A stretch of DNA of 64,000 bases from contig NZ_JXCJ01000001.1 of NCBI RefSeq assembly GCF_000832015.1, positions 1,651,350 through 1,715,349 on the forward strand. The letters are read 5' to 3'. A program made the translations under genes and the position numbers. Positions 8,509 to 18,100 of this stretch are shown here, piece by piece. The stretch comes from Gilvimarinus agarilyticus. Its GTDB lineage: Bacteria > Pseudomonadota > Gammaproteobacteria > Pseudomonadales > Cellvibrionaceae. How positions within the stretch are numbered: position 1 is the first letter of the stretch; each line of letters begins with the position of its first letter. The notes beneath the pieces were generated by a model. The model was given only the letters and a program-made list of their open reading frames with translations. It searched no databases and had not been told where the DNA came from.

Positions 8509-9951
8509 ATGATTAAAAACAATCTTAACTTTATTGACGGTCAGTATGTGCCGTCCAGTTCCGAAGAAACCCTTGAGGTGCTTAACCCCACGACGGGTGA
8601 GCTGGTTGGAACTATTCCAGCAGGCACTGCCGAAGACGCGCAAACTGCGCTAGATAGCGCCAGTGCTGCGCAAAAACTGTGGGCTAAGCGCACCGCGCGT
8701 GAGCGTGCCGGTTTAATGCGTAAGTTTGCACAGGCGATTCGCAATAAAAAACCGCAGCTGGCAGAACTGTTGGTTACCGAGCAGGGTAAATTGTTGGCGG
8801 TCGCCGAGGCCGAAGTTGAAGCCACGGCTACTTTTATCGAATACGCTTGTGATAACGCCTTGACCATTGAGGGCGATATTTTGCCTTCAGATAATCCAGG
8901 CGAGAAAATTTATATTCATAAAGTACCGCGCGGTGTTGTGGTCGCCATTACCGCCTGGAATTTTCCGTTGGCGCTGGCCGGCCGTAAAATTGGCCCGGCA
9001 CTGGTTACTGGTAATGCGATTGTGGTGAAACCCACTCAAGAGACGCCGTTGGCGACTCTGGCCTTGGGTGAAATTGCCAACGAAGTCGGCCTGCCCGCAG
9101 GTCTTTTAAATATTGTTAACGGTGTGGGTTCTGTGGTTGGGCAACGTTTATGCGAGAGCCCCATTACCCGTCTGATTACCATGACGGGCAGCACGCCGGC
9201 AGGCAAGATTATTTATCGCACCAGTGCAGAGCACCTGACTCCGGTGATGCTGGAGCTCGGTGGCAAGGCGCCGTTTGTGGTGATGGAAGACGCCAATCTG
9301 GACGCGGCTGTGCAAGCGGCCTTTACCACTCGTTTTGCCAATTGTGGTCAGGTATGTACCTGTGCCGAGCGCTTGTATGTGCACGAGTCTGTGTACGACG
9401 AGTTTGTTGCCAAACTGCTGCCGTTGGTTGAGGGCATTAAGTTGGGTAACCCAATGGACCCTGAAACCACCATGGGCCCCAAGGTCAATGCGCGCGAGAT
9501 TGAAAATATCGATGCTATCGTTAAAAAAGGCATTGCTCAGGGAGCGAAAGTGTTGGCAGGCGGCGCTGTGGCCAAGGTGCCAGAGTACCCCAATGGTCAT
9601 TGGTATCAGCCCACTGTGTTGGGTGATGTTGCTCAGGATAATATTCTGGTGCACGAGGAAACTTTTGGTCCGATTCTGCCCATCGTTAAGATTACGTCGA
9701 TCGACGAAGCGATTAGCTACTCTAACGACAGCGAGTACGGCCTATCGACTTACCTGTTTACTGAAAATATGCGCTATATCCATCAGTACATTGATGAGGT
9801 GGAAAGTGGTGAGGTCTATGTGAACCGGGGTATTGGCGAGCAGCATCAGGGCTTCCATAACGGTTGGAAACTCAGCGGTGCCGGCGGTGAAGATGGCAAG
9901 TACGGGCTCGAACAGTACTTAGAGAAAAAGACTGTTTACCTTCAGGAATGA
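8509..9951 (+). CDS. AldA-like aldehyde dehydrogenase, probable 3,6-anhydro-L-galactose dehydrogenase
   Basis: 480 aa, the length of E. coli lactaldehyde dehydrogenase AldA. The catalytic Glu lies in LELGGKAP and the nucleophilic Cys in [11 protein letters not shown]; the NAD-binding [10 protein letters not shown] is also present. Expected role: NAD(P)-dependent oxidation of AHG to 3,6-anhydro-L-galactonate, the first step of the pathway whose next steps precede it in the operon. The ATG at 8509 is five bases after the reductase stop, with GGTAAG upstream. A second AldA-like paralogue lies at 59618 in a different context, so substrate assignment rests on the operon rather than on sequence. 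Confidence 0.82.
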   Translation: MIKNNLNFIDGQYVPSSSEETLEVLNPTTGELVGTIPAGTAEDAQTALDSASAAQKLWAKRTARERAGLMRKFAQAIRNKKPQLAELLVTEQGKLLAVAEAEVEATATFIEYACDNALTIEGDILPSDNPGEKIYIHKVPRGVVVAITAWNFPLALAGRKIGPALVTGNAIVVKPTQETPLATLALGEIANEVGLPAGLLNIVNGVGSVVGQRLCESPITRLITMTGSTPAGKIIYRTSAEHLTPVMLELGGKAPFVVMEDANLDAAVQAAFTTRFANCGQVCTCAERLYVHESVYDEFVAKLLPLVEGIKLGNPMDPETTMGPKVNAREIENIDAIVKKGIAQGAKVLAGGAVAKVPEYPNGHWYQPTVLGDVAQDNILVHEETFGPILPIVKITSIDEAISYSNDSEYGLSTYLFTENMRYIHQYIDEVESGEVYVNRGIGEQHQGFHNGWKLSGAGGEDGKYGLEQYLEKKTVYLQE

Positions 9952-9964
9952 AAGGGTCCGATAG

Positions 9965-9987
9965 GGGAGTCGTTAACAGCGGCTCCC
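9965..9987 (+). terminator. Terminator-like hairpin after the AHG operon
   Basis: GGGAGTCG-TTAACAG-CGGCTCCC, an 8-bp stem with one G-U pair, 14 bases after the aldehyde dehydrogenase stop. The T tract is weak, so termination may be partial. Confidence 0.5.
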
Positions 9988-10117
9988 TTGTCGTATGCGC
10001 CGAGTGAGAAAGAGAAATTAACGCACCTCGATCGCATCACCATAGGGTGTATCTAGCGAGATTGCTCAGCGTATATACGTAGTATTTACTCAGACTTATT
10101 AAAATAAAGTGGTAGCT

Positions 10118-12481
10118 ATGAACGTTTATAAAACTATAACTCCATCCGTTTTATTATTTTCACTGTTTCTTTCAGCGTGTAACACAGAAGAGACTCCGGC
10201 GGCTGCAGCCAGTACAGAGGCGGCGGTTGAAAAGAGTCCCGGTGCTGATCAGCCGTTGGCGATGCTGTACAACTTTGATGATGCGCTGGATTCAACCGTT
10301 AAATCTGCTTCTGCCAACCTAACCTTGGTGGGTGATGGCTCAGATAAATCCGTTAAAATTGACTTTCTGTCAAAAGAGAATGGTTATTCGGGGATTACCT
10401 TCAAACCTGAAAGCCCCTGGGACTGGAGTAAGTTTGATAGTTTTAGCCTGAGTATGGACTTAGCGAATGATGGCGAGCAGTCGACGCAAATCTACCTGAA
10501 CCTAAAAGATGGTAAAGGCAATGTGGCAACCCGCAGTGTGGTAGTGCCACGAGGTGACTTTAAAACCTATTACGCTAAGTTAGCCGGCCACGATATAGAA
10601 GCTGCCGGAGACGACGACGCCACTGAGCTGAACTTCTCATCTGGCTTGCGCTCAAACCCGCCCACCTGGAACAGTGCAGACACCCACTTTATCTGGATGT
10701 GGGGGGTTAAGAGTTTGGATGTATCCCAGATTACCGAGATCTCGTTAAGTGTACAGGGCGCGGTGAGCAATAAAACCATCAGTATCGATAACGTTCGATT
10801 AACGTCTAACCCTAAAATGGACGAAGAGTTCTTGGTGGGGATCGTCGACGAGTTTGGTCAAAACGCCAAATACGATTACGCCGACAAAATCGATAGCCTG
10901 GAAGAACTGCACCAAGTACGCGATAGCGAGTTGGCCGAGTTAGACGGTAAATCCATGGCCGATCGGTCTAGGTTTAGTGGTTGGAAGGACGGCCCAAAGC
11001 TTGAGGCCACGGGCTACTTTCGCACCGAAAAGGTCGATGGTAAATGGGCTTTGGTAGACCCGGAGGGTTATCTCTACTTTGCGACCGGCTTGGATATTAT
11101 TCGGCTGTCCAACTCCACCACTATGACCGGTTATGATTACGATCAGAAAAAAATCAATCAACGCGATGAAAACGATCTGACCCCGGAAGATTCCATCGGC
11201 ATGCTGAAAGTCAGCGATGCCGCCAAGAAAACCCGTTTTGTGGCCTCCAAAACCCGCGCCGATATGTTCAGCTGGCTGCCCGAAATGGACGGTGAGCTGG
11301 CAAACCATTACAGCTACCGCCGTGCGGCTCACTCCGGGCCACTTGAACACGGTGAAACGTTTAGCTTTTATCAGGCTAACCTTGAGCGAAAATACGGTGA
11401 AGAGTATCCCAATAGCTTTTTAGATAAATGGGAAGATGTGACGAAAAAGCGCATGCTCAACTGGGGTTTTACCTCTTTAGGAAACTGGACCGATCCGCGC
11501 TTTTACAGCAACGAACAGATTCCATTCTTCGCCAACGGTTGGATCATTGGTGATTTTAAAAAGGTCTCCAGTGGCAATGATTTTTGGGGGCCGCTGCCCG
11601 ATGTGTTCGACCCAAAGTTTGCCGAGCGTGCTAACGTAACCGCTAAGCAAGTGGCCGACGAGGTGAAAAATACTCCCTGGTGTGTGGGTGTCTTTATTGA
11701 CAATGAAATGAGCTTTGGCCGCCCGGAGTCGGATCAGCTGCGCTACGGCATTGTGATTAACACCCTGGGGCGCGACGCATCGAACGTGCCGACCAAAGCG
11801 CAATTTAGTCAGCTGATGAAAGCTAAATATGAAAGTATCGGGGCTTTTAACCAAGCGTGGGATCTACAGCTGACCGACTGGGCCGAGTTTGATAAAGGCT
11901 TTGCCCCGGGCGAGATTACCGAGGCCCAGCGTGTGGATTACGCCGCTATGCTGGAGCACTACGCCACGCAGTACTATCGCGTGGTGCACGATGCCGTGCA
12001 AGAGCACCTGCCTAATCACCTTTACTTAGGGTCACGTCTGCCCGATTGGGGAATGCCTATCGAGGTGGTACGCGCTGCGGCTAAGTACGCCGATGTGGTT
12101 AGCTACAACGTTTACAAAGAAGGCCTGAATAAAAAGAAATGGGCATTTTTGGCCGAGATCGACAAGCCCAGCATTATTGGTGAATTTCACATGGGCGCTA
12201 TGGATCGCGGCTTGTATCACCCGGGCTTGATTCATGCCGAAGACCAGGATGACCGGGCGCAAATGTACCTGCGTTATATGGATACCGTCGTTGAGAACCC
12301 ATACTTTGTTGGTGCGCACTGGTTTCAGTACATGGACTCTCCGCTTACGGGCCGTGCCCACGACGGCGAAAACTACAACGTTGGTTTTGTCGACGTGACT
12401 GATACCCCGTATCCGGAAATGGTAGAGGCAGCGAAAGAGCTTGGCCGCGATCTTTACGACGAACGCTACGGAGACGAATAA
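10118..12481 (+). CDS. GH50 beta-agarase lipoprotein
   Basis: 787 aa. The signal peptide ends in a lipobox (FLSAC, Cys at about 21), so the enzyme is a lipoprotein, periplasmic or on the outer membrane. Residues about 45-240 form a beta-sandwich with CBM11/CBM4-like character; the GH50 (alpha/beta)8 domain follows to the end. The two catalytic glutamates are visible: E530 in FIDNEMS and E689 in IIGEFHMG. GH50 enzymes are endo/exo beta-agarases giving neoagarobiose or neoagarotetraose. The ATG at 10118 is preferred to a GTG nine bases earlier. The next gene starts directly after the stop. A paralogue lies at 40843. No ATTGT operator was found upstream; only a 10-bp palindrome CGTATATACG at 10070-10079. 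Confidence 0.9.
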   Translation: MNVYKTITPSVLLFSLFLSACNTEETPAAAASTEAAVEKSPGADQPLAMLYNFDDALDSTVKSASANLTLVGDGSDKSVKIDFLSKENGYSGITFKPESPWDWSKFDSFSLSMDLANDGEQSTQIYLNLKDGKGNVATRSVVVPRGDFKTYYAKLAGHDIEAAGDDDATELNFSSGLRSNPPTWNSADTHFIWMWGVKSLDVSQITEISLSVQGAVSNKTISIDNVRLTSNPKMDEEFLVGIVDEFGQNAKYDYADKIDSLEELHQVRDSELAELDGKSMADRSRFSGWKDGPKLEATGYFRTEKVDGKWALVDPEGYLYFATGLDIIRLSNSTTMTGYDYDQKKINQRDENDLTPEDSIGMLKVSDAAKKTRFVASKTRADMFSWLPEMDGELANHYSYRRAAHSGPLEHGETFSFYQANLERKYGEEYPNSFLDKWEDVTKKRMLNWGFTSLGNWTDPRFYSNEQIPFFANGWIIGDFKKVSSGNDFWGPLPDVFDPKFAERANVTAKQVADEVKNTPWCVGVFIDNEMSFGRPESDQLRYGIVINTLGRDASNVPTKAQFSQLMKAKYESIGAFNQAWDLQLTDWAEFDKGFAPGEITEAQRVDYAAMLEHYATQYYRVVHDAVQEHLPNHLYLGSRLPDWGMPIEVVRAAAKYADVVSYNVYKEGLNKKKWAFLAEIDKPSIIGEFHMGAMDRGLYHPGLIHAEDQDDRAQMYLRYMDTVVENPYFVGAHWFQYMDSPLTGRAHDGENYNVGFVDVTDTPYPEMVEAAKELGRDLYDERYGDE

Positions 12482-14821
12482 ATGCAACGCCGACAATTTA
12501 TAAAGTTGACCGCATCGGCCGGGCTGGGCGCGAGCATTGCGCCCAGTTTGGCTGCACTCGCCGCCGCTGAACGCCCGCCAGCGGTGGCGATGCCAACCGA
12601 TTTCTTAACCATCGAAAATAATCATCAAACGTGGCTGGGTCGCGACTTTTGGGCTAACCGCTTGCAGGACTGGCAGGCGAATAACGGCCGCATCGAGTGT
12701 GTGCAAAGCGATGAGAGTTACGAGGTTCGCACGGTATCGCTGTTAACCCGCGAGCTAACCGACGCCCCTAAACCGGCCCGTATTCGCGTAACGGTAGGTG
12801 CCTTACAGCCGGGTAAAGCGGGCTTTTGTGGTTTATTACTGGGCGTGGGTGCCGGTCAGCTGGATTACCGTGCCAGTGCCTTGGCGCAGCGCTTTTCTGG
12901 TACCGGCGGCGGTTTTATGGCCACGCTTAACAGCCAGGGCGAGCTGGGTTTTCAAGATTTCTCTGAGGCCAAAAACACCCTGGCGTTTGAATCGCTCAAT
13001 CGTTCAGGGGCATCCCCGATTGGTGAGTTAGGGGATCGAGCCGTGGTGCTCGACTGTCATATTGACCCAGTCGCTGACGGTCGATTTGATGTTCGCCTGA
13101 TTGCCTTAGATGCAAAAAGCGAACGCGAAATAGGTTTTGTCGTGCGTACGGATGTGGCATCCGACGAGCTAACGGGCGGGATTATGCTGGTGTCATCGAC
13201 ACCGGCTAAGCAACCGGGTACGGGCTGGTGGTTTAAAGACATTGCCGCCGCCGGTGATAAGATATTAGCCGAGCCGAGCCGAGCCGAAGGCCCTGTGTTG
13301 GGTTGTTTGTATAGCCTCAACCAGCGTGTGATGAAGTTAACCGCGCAGTTTTTTCCGCTTAGTACTGACGCGCACCCAAACGCCCAGCTGCAGCTTAAAA
13401 CGGCCTCGGGTGAATGGCAGACACGGGCTACAGCGCCGATTGAAGATGGCTTTGTGGCGCGCTTTCGGGCCGATGATTGGGACAGCGCGCAAACGGTGGA
13501 ATACCGTATTGTCATCCCGGGTGCTGCTCAGTACCCTGCGTTTACCGGGCAATTTAGAGACGATAGCGCGAGCGCCGACGAGTTAAAAGTGGGGCTGTAC
13601 TCTTGTATTATTCCGACCGCCAAATCACTCGATGAAGGCCATTATAAAAAGCTGATCCCTGAAGAGCGCGAGTTGGGCCGCTATACCCCCGATAATATTT
13701 TCTTTCCTCATAACGAGCTGGTTCGCAATAGCGCTACGCACGACCCCGACCTATGCTTGTTTGTCGGCGACCAGTACTACGAGACCTACCCGACGCGCTA
13801 CGGCCGCGATACGCCCCAAGCTAAGTTGGATACTTTATACCGTTGGTACTTGTGGCTTTGGGCGTTTCGCGATATGGCCCGTAATCGGCCCTCGATTGTG
13901 TTGGTGGATGATCACGATGTGCTGCAGGGTAATCTGTGGGGTAATGCCGGTGTATCCGGTGGCCTCAAAGAGGAAGACGGCGGCTTTAAATGGGATTTAG
14001 ATTTAGTGCGAATGGTGTACCGGGTGCAGTGCAGCCATAACCCTGATGCCTATGATCCTACCCCTATTAACGGTTGTATCCCCGTATATTACGGCTCGTT
14101 CGTCTACGGCGGGGTAAATTTTGCGTTTGTCGAAGATCGAAAATTTAAAACGGCGCCCGATTACGAGTCCAACCCTGAAGCCACCAGTGGCGTTCTGCTA
14201 GGTTCGCGTCAGGAGCAGTTTTTAGAGAACTGGGCTAACTCGCGCCCGGGTATGCCCAGGGCGATTATTACGGCGTCCATGTGGGGATCACCGCAAACGG
14301 ACGAAAAAGGCGAGCCATTGCTGGATTATGATGCCAATGGTTATCCACCCGACGGTCGTCAGCGCGCTATTGCGTTGGCAAAAAAAGCACAGGCGGTAGT
14401 GCTATCGGGCGATCAGCACTTGGGCATGTTGGCCGAGCAGTGTCTCGACTCGTTTGATGACGGCGTGTTGTTCTTTTCCGGGCCTGCCTCGGCGGCTTTT
14501 TGGCAGCGTTGGTTTGAGCCGGCTAAAGCACTCGACAATCAGCGCAACGACGATCCAAACACCGGTAATTTTGTCGATACATTTGGCAATAAAATGCGAG
14601 TGCTGGCCGTCGCCAACCCCAAAATTAGCCACGCTGACTTTCAGGACGATAACACCACCTGGGGTAAATTTTTGGCGGATCGGCAATTAAAAAGTGAAGG
14701 GTATGGCTTGGTGCGATTCAAGCCCGCCAAAGGCGAAGTCGCTTTCGAGTGTTGGCCCTGGGATGCGGACCCGTCACGTGATGCGCAATTTTCCGGTTGG
14801 CCGTATCGATACAAGTATTAA
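12482..14821 (+). CDS. Tat-exported PhoD-like metallophosphatase family protein with extra N-terminal domain
   Basis: 779 aa. The N-terminus has a twin-arginine signal (QRRQFIKLTAS), so it is exported folded, which fits a metal enzyme. About 300 residues of unrecognised, probably beta-rich sequence come next; the PhoD-like metallophosphoesterase part starts near 370, with metal-ligand type motifs FVGDQYYE, VDDHDVLQG and LSGDQHLG. Family members are usually phosphodiesterases or alkaline phosphatases, about 450-550 aa, so this one is long. It abuts the GH50 gene with no gap (TAA-ATG), which suggests co-expression with the agarase. Why a phosphatase-type enzyme should be coupled to agar attack is unclear; it might act on another ester substituent. 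Ends in a strong terminator. Confidence 0.75.
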   Translation: MQRRQFIKLTASAGLGASIAPSLAALAAAERPPAVAMPTDFLTIENNHQTWLGRDFWANRLQDWQANNGRIECVQSDESYEVRTVSLLTRELTDAPKPARIRVTVGALQPGKAGFCGLLLGVGAGQLDYRASALAQRFSGTGGGFMATLNSQGELGFQDFSEAKNTLAFESLNRSGASPIGELGDRAVVLDCHIDPVADGRFDVRLIALDAKSEREIGFVVRTDVASDELTGGIMLVSSTPAKQPGTGWWFKDIAAAGDKILAEPSRAEGPVLGCLYSLNQRVMKLTAQFFPLSTDAHPNAQLQLKTASGEWQTRATAPIEDGFVARFRADDWDSAQTVEYRIVIPGAAQYPAFTGQFRDDSASADELKVGLYSCIIPTAKSLDEGHYKKLIPEERELGRYTPDNIFFPHNELVRNSATHDPDLCLFVGDQYYETYPTRYGRDTPQAKLDTLYRWYLWLWAFRDMARNRPSIVLVDDHDVLQGNLWGNAGVSGGLKEEDGGFKWDLDLVRMVYRVQCSHNPDAYDPTPINGCIPVYYGSFVYGGVNFAFVEDRKFKTAPDYESNPEATSGVLLGSRQEQFLENWANSRPGMPRAIITASMWGSPQTDEKGEPLLDYDANGYPPDGRQRAIALAKKAQAVVLSGDQHLGMLAEQCLDSFDDGVLFFSGPASAAFWQRWFEPAKALDNQRNDDPNTGNFVDTFGNKMRVLAVANPKISHADFQDDNTTWGKFLADRQLKSEGYGLVRFKPAKGEVAFECWPWDADPSRDAQFSGWPYRYKY

Positions 14822-14840
14822 CCGTTTAGTGTTTGTGCAA

Positions 14841-14861
14841 GGGGCTTCGGCCCCTTTTTTT
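14841..14861 (+). terminator. Rho-independent terminator after the GH50-PhoD pair
   Basis: GGGGC-TTCG-GCCCC followed by seven Ts, 20 bases past the stop codon. Confidence 0.92.
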
Positions 14862-14947
14862 GTGCCCGCCGATTGACGCCTTACTCTTCCATGAGCCCTT
14901 AAATTGTGAACTGCTTGGCTTTTTGGTCTAGTTTTTGCGCAGAAACC

Positions 14948-14985
14948 TTTACATAAATTATCGTTAACAGTAGATTGTTTACAAA
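14948..14985 (+). promoter_or_regulatory. Promoter with overlapping operator for the modular GH86
   Basis: TTTACA (14948-14953), 17-bp spacer, TAGATT (14971-14976); the operator ATTGTTTACAAA (14974-14985, one mismatch) overlaps the last three bases of the -10, as at 3821 and 24359. The leader to the GTG at 15194 would be about 210 nt. It contains an inverted repeat GCCTAGG (15053-15059) with CCTAGGC (15086-15092). No gene is seen in the 372-bp gap 14822-15193. Confidence 0.65.
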
Positions 14986-15193
14986 AAGAATAAGAGCAGC
15001 AAGCTTCTTACGGTCAGTGCGATTTTCAGACACGGGCGATAGAGCGCAGGACGCCTAGGAGCGCGCTTGCGCCAGATGTCCTCTCCCTAGGCTGCCATTT
15101 CCGCGCAGTCACTTCGCTTGCAAATACCGCCATCGGACTGGGCAGGTTTGTCGGCACACATACTAGATAATAAAACAATTGGAGGTTATTCCA

Positions 15194-18100
15194 GTGAGAG
15201 TCAAACGTTTTTCCCGATTGACACTGGCCTGCGCAGTTTCGTCTGTGGTGGCTGGTGCAATGGCGTCACACGCATTAGCGCAAACGGTGCAGGTTCAGGC
15301 CGAAAACTTTACCGCTTTTGGCGGTAGTTATGCTGACGGTCAGCCGCAAGCCGTGAGTACTTACGCGGTTAATGGCGTGCAGGCCATTAACTATGTTAAT
15401 CGTGGCGATTATGTCGAGTACGAGGTAAACATCGCTGAAGCCGGTGTGTACACCGTGCAATATTTAATTGGTACCGCGGTGCCCAGCGGCGCCGAGGTGG
15501 AGTTGTCGGTTAAAACTGGCAACACCTGGCAAAGTCAGGGTACAACCACGGTACCTGCCGGTGGCTGGGATAACTTTCAGCCTTTAGACGGTGCGCACGA
15601 AATCACTTTGCCCGCAGGCAATATCAGCATTCGTTTAACCGGTAGCGGCGCCAACGACTGGCAGTGGAACCTCGATGAGTTCGCGCTGACCTTAACCCAA
15701 TCTGAAGTTGAGCCTGAAACTCCCTCGGACATCAGCCAGGAGGCGGAAGACTATCACGCGGTAAGCGGCACCTTCGCCGACGGCCAGGCCGCACCGGTTA
15801 GCACCTATTCGGTTAATGGCAGCACTGCGCTAAATTACGTTAACCGTGGCGATGCGATCGAGTATCAAATTTCAGTTGTTCGCGCCGGTATTTATGATTT
15901 GACCTACTTTATTGGTACGGCGATTACCTCGGGTGCGCAAGTTGAGTTTCAGGTTAAACAAAACGGCAACTGGGTGTCACAGGGCGCTAAAAGTGTTACC
16001 GCCAGCGGCTGGGATAACTTTCAGGCGCAGATCGCCGGGCATACCGTTCAGCTCCCGGCCGGTGTGGTAGAGGTGCGCTTGTTGGCCTCCGGCAGCAATG
16101 ATTGGCAGTGGAACATCGATAAGTTCGACTTGGCGTTTGTCAGTGACAGTGATGCCAGTTCTAGCAGCGTGAGTAGCTCTAGCAGTGTCAGCAGTTCTAG
16201 TTCGTCGATCAGTAGCTCCAGCAGCTCGGTCAGCAGTTCTAGCACGTCAAGCAGCTCTGTGAGCAGCAGCTCTAGCTCATCGGTTAGCTCTGGTAGTTCT
16301 AGTTCGCAAGTGCCTGGCGGCGTTGTTACCGTATCGGGTGACTTCTCGCTTGAGGCTGAAAATTTTAATGCTGTCGGTGGTGAGGTAGAAATTTACAGCG
16401 TTGATGGCGGCCATGCCGTTAACTACTTTAATGCCGGTGATTATTTAGAGTTTGACATCGATAACGCCCAGGGCGGTTTGTATGAAGCGGTGTATCGCGT
16501 AGGCACGGGTAACGCTAGCGGCTCGGCGGTAGGTTTGATGCTGACTGATCACCAGGGTGATCTGGTCCTTAAGAATAAAACCGATGTGGTAAGCCAGGGC
16601 GGTTGGGATGTCTTCTATGATGTTACCTCAAGCACGCGTTTCAATGTTTACCCTGGCATCAGCAAGGTACGTATTACCGGTGCCGGTACTGAAGACTTCC
16701 AGTTTAATATCGACAATATTGTTTTCAAATATTTAGGTCCTGTCGATGACAACTTGGATGGCGACGGCGACGGTGTTGCCGACGTTAACGATATTTGTTC
16801 GAGCACCCCAAGCGGGGAAACCGCAAACGGTGAAGGCTGCTCGCCCTCGCAGTTGGATACCGATATTGATGGCATTAACGATGCCAACGATCAGTGCCCC
16901 AACACGGCTTTAGGTGCGTTTGTAAACGCCGAAGGTTGCGAGAGCAGCGGCGGCGATGACGATGATTTCGATGGCGTTTTTAATGACAACGACCAGTGCC
17001 CCAACACCTTCGGTATTAACGTTGGGTCAGATGGCTGTAGTGCCTCCGGTCGCGACAACGATGGTGATGGTGTAGTCAATGCGGAGGATGTATGTCCAGC
17101 GACAGCCAGCGGCGAAATGGCTGACGCCGAGGGTTGCGGCTCGTCTCAGGTGAGTAATGTCGCAAGCGTTGATGTGTTTGTGAATGCCAACATTGAGCAT
17201 GTAGTTAACGGCGTGTCCGATTTTGGCCGCGACCGTCATATGACTATGCACTCGGCCATTTACGAGAAAGACTGGGATGGTCACAGCGATAAACTTAACT
17301 ATGTATTAAATACCCTTGATGTGTACATGGGTCGTGATAATGGCTCATCTACCTGGAAGTTTCAGGAGACCCCGGAAGATCCCAACCGTGCCAACAAAGC
17401 CGACTTAGACTGGATGACCGATCGCGGTGCACAATTGCGAGCCGATTACGACAGTGTTGAGCTGTATAAACGCTTTTCGGAAGACAAAACCCAGTTGATT
17501 GCCGGTACCAACCCGCATCCGTTGTATCCGACCTTAAGCTGGAATGATAACGGCATGACCTGGACAGGCTGGCAGCCTAAAGACACTGCAACCTCGGCCG
17601 AGTGGGTGGGTAAATACCTCGAGAGTTATTTTGCCCTCAGCAGCAATGGCAATGTGGGCGAGCCACTGCCGACGTACTGGGAGGTTATCAACGAGCCGGA
17701 CATGAAAATGAAAACCGGCCAGTTTATGGTGACCAACCAAGAGCAAATTTGGGAGTATCACAATCAAGTAGCGCAAGAAATTCGTTCGCGCCTGGGCAGT
17801 GAGGCGCCGTTAATCGGTGGTATGACCTGGGGACAGCACGACTTCTATCGTCGCGATGGCATTTCACGCTATCAGGATGATTCTTACGACCAGTGGATTG
17901 TCAATGAAGATCCGGCCGCCGAGGCCGAAGCCGAAGCGTTCTTCCAAAGCCGTATGTCAACGACTGTGGATGATACTCGTGAGCTGGATTGGTATCAGTG
18001 GGATGTGATGTGGAAAGGCTTTATGGATGCCGCGGGCGATAATATGGATTTTTATTCGGTGCATATATACGACTGGCCTTCGGTTACTTACGGCGGTAAC

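Noticed and set aside
9148..9654. Long antisense frame within the first aldehyde dehydrogenase, and a like one at 60416-61039 in the second.
   Set aside because: Codon-bias shadows of GC-rich third positions; no ribosome site or recognisable domain.
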